Part shown: in pieces, positions 60,120 to 64,000 of the stretch
How the letters are laid out: each line of letters begins with the position of its first letter
Numbering within the stretch: position 1 is the stretch's first letter
Assembly: GCF_041260155.1 (NCBI RefSeq)
Contig: NC_091930.1
Location: forward strand, 2,046,501-2,110,500
DNA: 64,000 bases
Source of the DNA: Ptychodera flava
Lineage: Eukaryota; Hemichordata; Enteropneusta; Ptychoderidae
Direction of reading: 5' to 3'
Notes under the pieces: model-generated
Told to the model about the DNA's origin: nothing
Seen by the model: the letters and a program-made list of their open reading frames with translations, nothing else
Databases searched by the model: none
Position numbers and translations under genes: made by a program

Positions 60120-60715
60120 TTTGATGATATTTTTTTTCAAACCATGCAAAATGAATGCCTGTTTCCATGGCACGTGTTTCCGTGGCAACCATATACGGGT
60201 TGTAAATACCATTTTTTCCCGAATCCCATTAAACATACTTTGAATTGCTTCGAACATCTCAAAGCAGGGGGGGGGGGCACCTTTGAATGAAAGAATAAAA
60301 GTGATGTCCATTTCTATACCACATGTTTCAATGGTTATCAATTTAGGGCTGCAAGTATCAGTTTTCCAAATTTAATTTAAAATACCTTGGATTGCTTAAA
60401 AAACTTCACAATATAGGGCACCTTTGGACGTACGAACAAAATTGTTGTCTCCTCTATGTCATACTTTTCCGTGGCAATTATTTTGAGTTGAAAAATTAGG
60501 AGTAATTTTATTCCCCTGAATCCTATTTGAAGCATCTTGGATTTCTCCGATATGCTACTCTAACAATAGCACTATCTTTGGATGAAAGAACATCATTGTT
60601 ATAGACGTCTACGCAACAAGTGTCTATGGCAACCCTTTTGGGTTTTAAAATATCAGTTTTTTCCCAAATGCCGTTGAACATATCTTTGGTTGTTATGACA
60701 GTTGGATAATTTTGA
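60120..60715. repeat. Degenerate tandem array, about 4 units of about 146 bp
   Basis: Recurring markers: CACCTTTGAATGAAAGAA (60278), CACCTTTGGACGTACGAA (60420), CTATCTTTGGATGAAAGAA (60571), and TTTCCATGGCA-like words near 60161, 60327, 60465 and 60621. An 11-base G run sits at 60267-60277. Confidence 0.7.
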
Positions 60716-60747
60716 GTTCTTGCGTCATGATAATCAAAGTTTAAAGT

Positions 60748-60851
<104 letters not shown>

Positions 60852-60899
60852 TGTGGCGGTGGTGGTGGTGTTTCTTGCTTTTCTTGTTGCTGATCCAAA

Positions 60900-61957
60900 C
60901 GTCAACCATTGCAATCAGTCGTTGTCGACGTCAGTGGCTGTGACACACTAATGATCAAACACCTTGCCTCTCTGTGGACATCATTTGATAGGTGATAATG
61001 ACGGGAAGTATCGAATTAAACTCGATCATCACAAGATATTCATCGATTACTGTTCGTGGGTTTCCTCATGCTGGCAGATGAAACAAGCTAACAACGGTAC
61101 TGTTCTCGGGGGATTACATAAGCTGGTGCGTATTGTCAGTTTGAAAACCTGTCAACAAATAAGATAATTACACAACACATGTAACAAAAAACGCTCGCTC
61201 TGTGGTGAACAAAACCGACCATTTTCTTTTCTGATCAATCAGAGAATGTGCACCTGAGAGCACAAAGCAAATTTGAAAATTATGTGATATCTTGTGGGTT
61301 TTTTCTCCAACGTATCACATCTTAAGTTAATCTCAGCGGCTTTGAGAGTTTAACGTCTTCAGTCGTACAGCGTTGACGTTGCCGTGTTCAACCCTGTCTC
61401 CATGGCAACTCCCGTATCAATCACATGTTTCCATGAACCATCGACGGAAATAATGACGCGGGGCATCCATTTATCTGAAACTAGAAAAACCTTTAATCCG
61501 ACCGTTTTACTGTACATTGGCTGAGCTCATGGATCATGTAATGAGTTACTCCACAGGCTGTATAATAGGAATAATTGCTTTTTAAATGCTATGCCATTCT
61601 TATAATCTTGTTAGGGATTATGATGGACTATGTAATCATTTCAACCAGTCCTAAATAATGCATCTCAAAACAATCATCATAATAATAGAAAAAATTGACA
61701 TGGTAGAGCACTTGCTCTTTATCTTGCTTGTTATTGCAACGGTACACACTGATAACAATATACAGGATGTTGAAACGCACCGGCTGAAAGGAATAGAGCA
61801 GCGATATTTTTTACCAGCCATTTTTTCCAAGTGGTTTCATTGATCATTATAGGCCCGACCTAAAGAGTAGATGGAAAATTCAGATTAACTTTGATTGTTA
61901 TTTTAGAATTCTGTATTTTCAATTTACAATTTTTATAACAATTGTATTTAATTAGAT
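60900..61957. other. Intergenic, no gene seen
   Basis: Mixed composition, short frames, no clear repeat. Confidence 0.45.
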
Positions 61958-62104
61958 ATTATCCTCTAATATTTTTCTTCGTTCAGCTCTTGAAATACGA
62001 GTGACGTAATGACCGTGTCACCACGAGTCGAAGACGAGTGGTGACACGGTCATTACGTCACTCGTATTTTCTTTCGCTGAACGAAGAAAAATATTAGGGA
62101 ATAA
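61958..62104. repeat. Long palindromic MITE-like element with CRE motifs
   Basis: About 65-bp arms: ATATTTTTCTTCGTTCAGC..ATACGAGTGACGTAATGACC and the inverse. The arms carry TGACGTAA / TTACGTCA and GGTGACAC / GTGTCACC around a short loop at about 62025-62037. Confidence 0.85.
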
Positions 62105-62135
62105 TATACTTATCATTTGCACAAGCCAAGAATTC

Positions 62136-62151
62136 GGGGGGGGGGGGGGGG
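62136..62151. repeat. 16-base G run
   Basis: Uninterrupted G homopolymer just after the palindrome. Confidence 0.95.
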
Positions 62152-62189
62152 TTGCAAAGTTTTCCATGACGATTCCGCGTTTAAACTTT

Positions 62190-62950
62190 TGAACTACTTT
62201 AGGAATAATATCGACGCCGTGCGCAAGTTGTCCAGTCGTCCGTCGCGTGAGCGAGGAACACAGCGTTCACGTTCGTTCGAGCATGGAGCAAATGCCAGAC
62301 GACTTCTCGGTCTACACGAACCTTCCGTAAATTTAAACACTATTTCAACGATAGCAGAGGCCTAGAAATTTACCTCAGACGAAGATACGCTATTTTTCGG
62401 GAACAAAAATCGACTGAATCTCGACGGTGCGAACACTGTAAACGTCGCGCCTGACCCTGGTCGCAATGCTTACGGAACCCACGGTAACGCGACCAGTTGT
62501 TTCCGCAAATTATTGACGTACAGGCGGTACACTCTTGTGTTTACATTGTTATGATTATCATTGTCGTAGTCTTTGAAAATATAAATTTCATTATATGACT
62601 TTGGAGGCTTGGACACGGCGCTTGCCCCCTGTTGCAAGTGGAAACCGTATGTGTACCGCATGAAAGTACACAGTGCGTCAAAAGTCCAGGCGTCCGCGGG
62701 GTCTATACGAATACGAACCGTCATGTATCTTGGCGACAAAACTAAAACACGAGGACTCAAAAATTTGTCTAGTTGATGTATTTTGTCAGGCACAAAAATC
62801 ATTACCAATGTTTACGATATTTTCACGTTAGACACATTTTGATCGTGGGACAAATGCCGGCCGCCGTGTTGTTTGTTTACGTTGACGAGCACACTGAAGA
62901 TCGACGTAAAAAATGTCCGACGCACCAAAACTGATGACATAGACGCGGGT
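62190..62950. promoter_or_regulatory. CpG-rich patch, possible promoter
   Basis: CG dinucleotides are far denser here (TCGTCCGTCGCGTGAGCGAGG, GTCGCGCC, GGTAACGCGACC) than in the AT-rich surroundings. It could be an unmethylated promoter of a gene just outside the window on either strand. No TATA or exon is assigned. Confidence 0.3.
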
Positions 62951-63009
62951 TGTAGTAACGTAGAACGACCAGAAAATAAATCCCGTATTTTTTGTTCGGA
63001 GACGACAAA

Positions 63010-63045
63010 CCATAGACCCTCGAGGGAAATATCGAGGGTCTATGG
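63010..63045. repeat. 14-bp perfect stem-loop
   Basis: CCATAGACCCTCGA, an 8-base loop, then TCGAGGGTCTATGG. Confidence 0.85.
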
Positions 63046-63469
63046 ACAAACTTGGCTTGTACATGTGATAAACATGATACCAACGACCGTGCCCAGCCTT
63101 CAATGAAGAACAAGTTTTAGTGCTAATGCTCTTGTTAAATATTGCACCGTGGGAGAAACTAGCAAGACTGTATTTGACCTTTTGATTCTTTGCCCACAAA
63201 GAAACCAACAACTTGCAAAATTTCAATTAACGCGTTTTGAATTTACCAATACTTATTTTTCAACCCTTTCGCTATTGGAAATGCATCATCGGGGCGTCAG
63301 GCTGTTTTGATCTAATGCATATTCTAAAGCCGATTTATCGGTGGCACTTTGGGTAACCGAAAGTGGGAAATTAACCTGGACTAAAGTTCGATTTGCTGGT
63401 GAATCTGAATTAGTGTTGGCCAAATTTTAAAGAGGGGGAAATACCCAAACAAAGATTAGAAATATACTC

Positions 63470-64000
63470 AACAGGTTTGTATAAACCAGGGAATGGTGCC
63501 TATAACAGCCATCATTATTTTAAAGGGAAATCCAAGTATTCTACAAAGCCAAAAAAATTGCCCACGTGACAGGGATATATACAGTGTAGACACAGTGATG
63601 TGACAGGGCCTGAAATTTCTGCCTGTCCCATCACTGTACACGGCAATGTGAATAGTTACATACCTGTAACAGGGTGCACACAATTATGCCTGTATTTATT
63701 TCTGTCATCAAAATTGGCCCAATTTTCTGAAAATACACATCCCTGAAATCTAACAAATTTTCAGATTCTGTAACACCGCTGTTTGTACACCAGTATTTCA
63801 GTCATGTGGTCACAGTACAGGATATATTCAGAAATTACACTACAGTATACATTCATACATTCCTTTAATACCAGGCACAAATCAGACCTTTTTATACAAC
63901 CCTTATATCTGACCAATTGTATAGGTCCTATAACAGAGATTATATATTTTAGTGACTGTACAGGTATTGATCAGAACCCGTAACAGGCATATACTAAAAT
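63470..64000. repeat. Block with recurring (G)TAACAGG words and a hairpin
   Basis: TGTAACAGG, GTGACAGGG, CTATAACAG and CGTAACAGG recur through the block. 63592-63607 and 63622-63637 form a 15/16-bp stem (ACAGTGATGTGACAGG). It runs off the window end. Confidence 0.5.

Noticed and set aside
62470-63226. Two minus frames of 112 and 132 codons
   Set aside because: Composition does not look like a folded protein, no splice pattern, and they sit in a CpG-rich patch where stop codons are rarer.

Overview
The window looks like nuclear DNA of an animal. One multi-exon gene with canonical GT-AG introns runs along the + strand from before base 1 to about 46.6 kb. It is followed by about 17 kb with no gene I can support. 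The introns and the downstream DNA are full of short palindromic or TIR-bearing elements, many bounded by TTAA, plus microsatellites, degenerate tandem arrays and one tRNA-derived SINE. Intron size, repeat style and the protein type suggest a marine invertebrate deuterostome, possibly a hemichordate such as an acorn worm. That placement is inference; nothing here names the species.

The gene: 46 exons can be placed from splice sites and reading phase (about 8.7 kb of CDS, about 2,900 codons). The 5' end lies outside the window. In order, the protein has: cysteine-rich GCC2/GCC3 (ephrin-receptor-like) ectodomain repeats (exons 1-3); a second ectodomain segment ending in a cupredoxin-like fold candidate (exons 4-7); one transmembrane helix (end of exon 7); a basic juxtamembrane stretch (exon 8); a helical linker (exons 9-11); a DPxTG/PI short-repeat region on phase-1 exons joined at glycines (exons 12-17); a very long charged coiled coil with a recurring basic motif (exons 18-42); a compact hydrophobic C-terminal domain (exons 43-44); and a final coiled coil ending at a TAA at 46606-46608. 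I do not recognise a named gene and give no symbol. It reads as a giant single-pass receptor-like or scaffold protein.

Reading phase is kept across almost every junction. It fails at a few places (exon 1/2, exon 7/8, inside exons 16 and 18, exon 38/39). At three of these, one base in or beside a short homopolymer would restore a plainly conserved-looking frame. Consensus errors in the sequence, or a decaying allele, are the two main explanations.

Repeats: at least six structurally different element families share TTAA boundaries (about 0.1 to 1.1 kb), which points to heavy piggyBac-like non-autonomous transposon activity. Others include a TA-flanked pogo/Tc1-like MITE, a CRE-rich long palindrome at 61.96-62.10 kb, a block of degenerate roughly 300-bp tandem units at 48.9-51.7 kb with inverted relatives at 53.2-53.65 kb, and a roughly 146-bp tandem array at 60.1-60.7 kb. 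A weak candidate first exon (ATG followed directly by GTAAGT) sits at 58.8 kb, and a CpG-rich patch at 62.2-62.95 kb could be a promoter.
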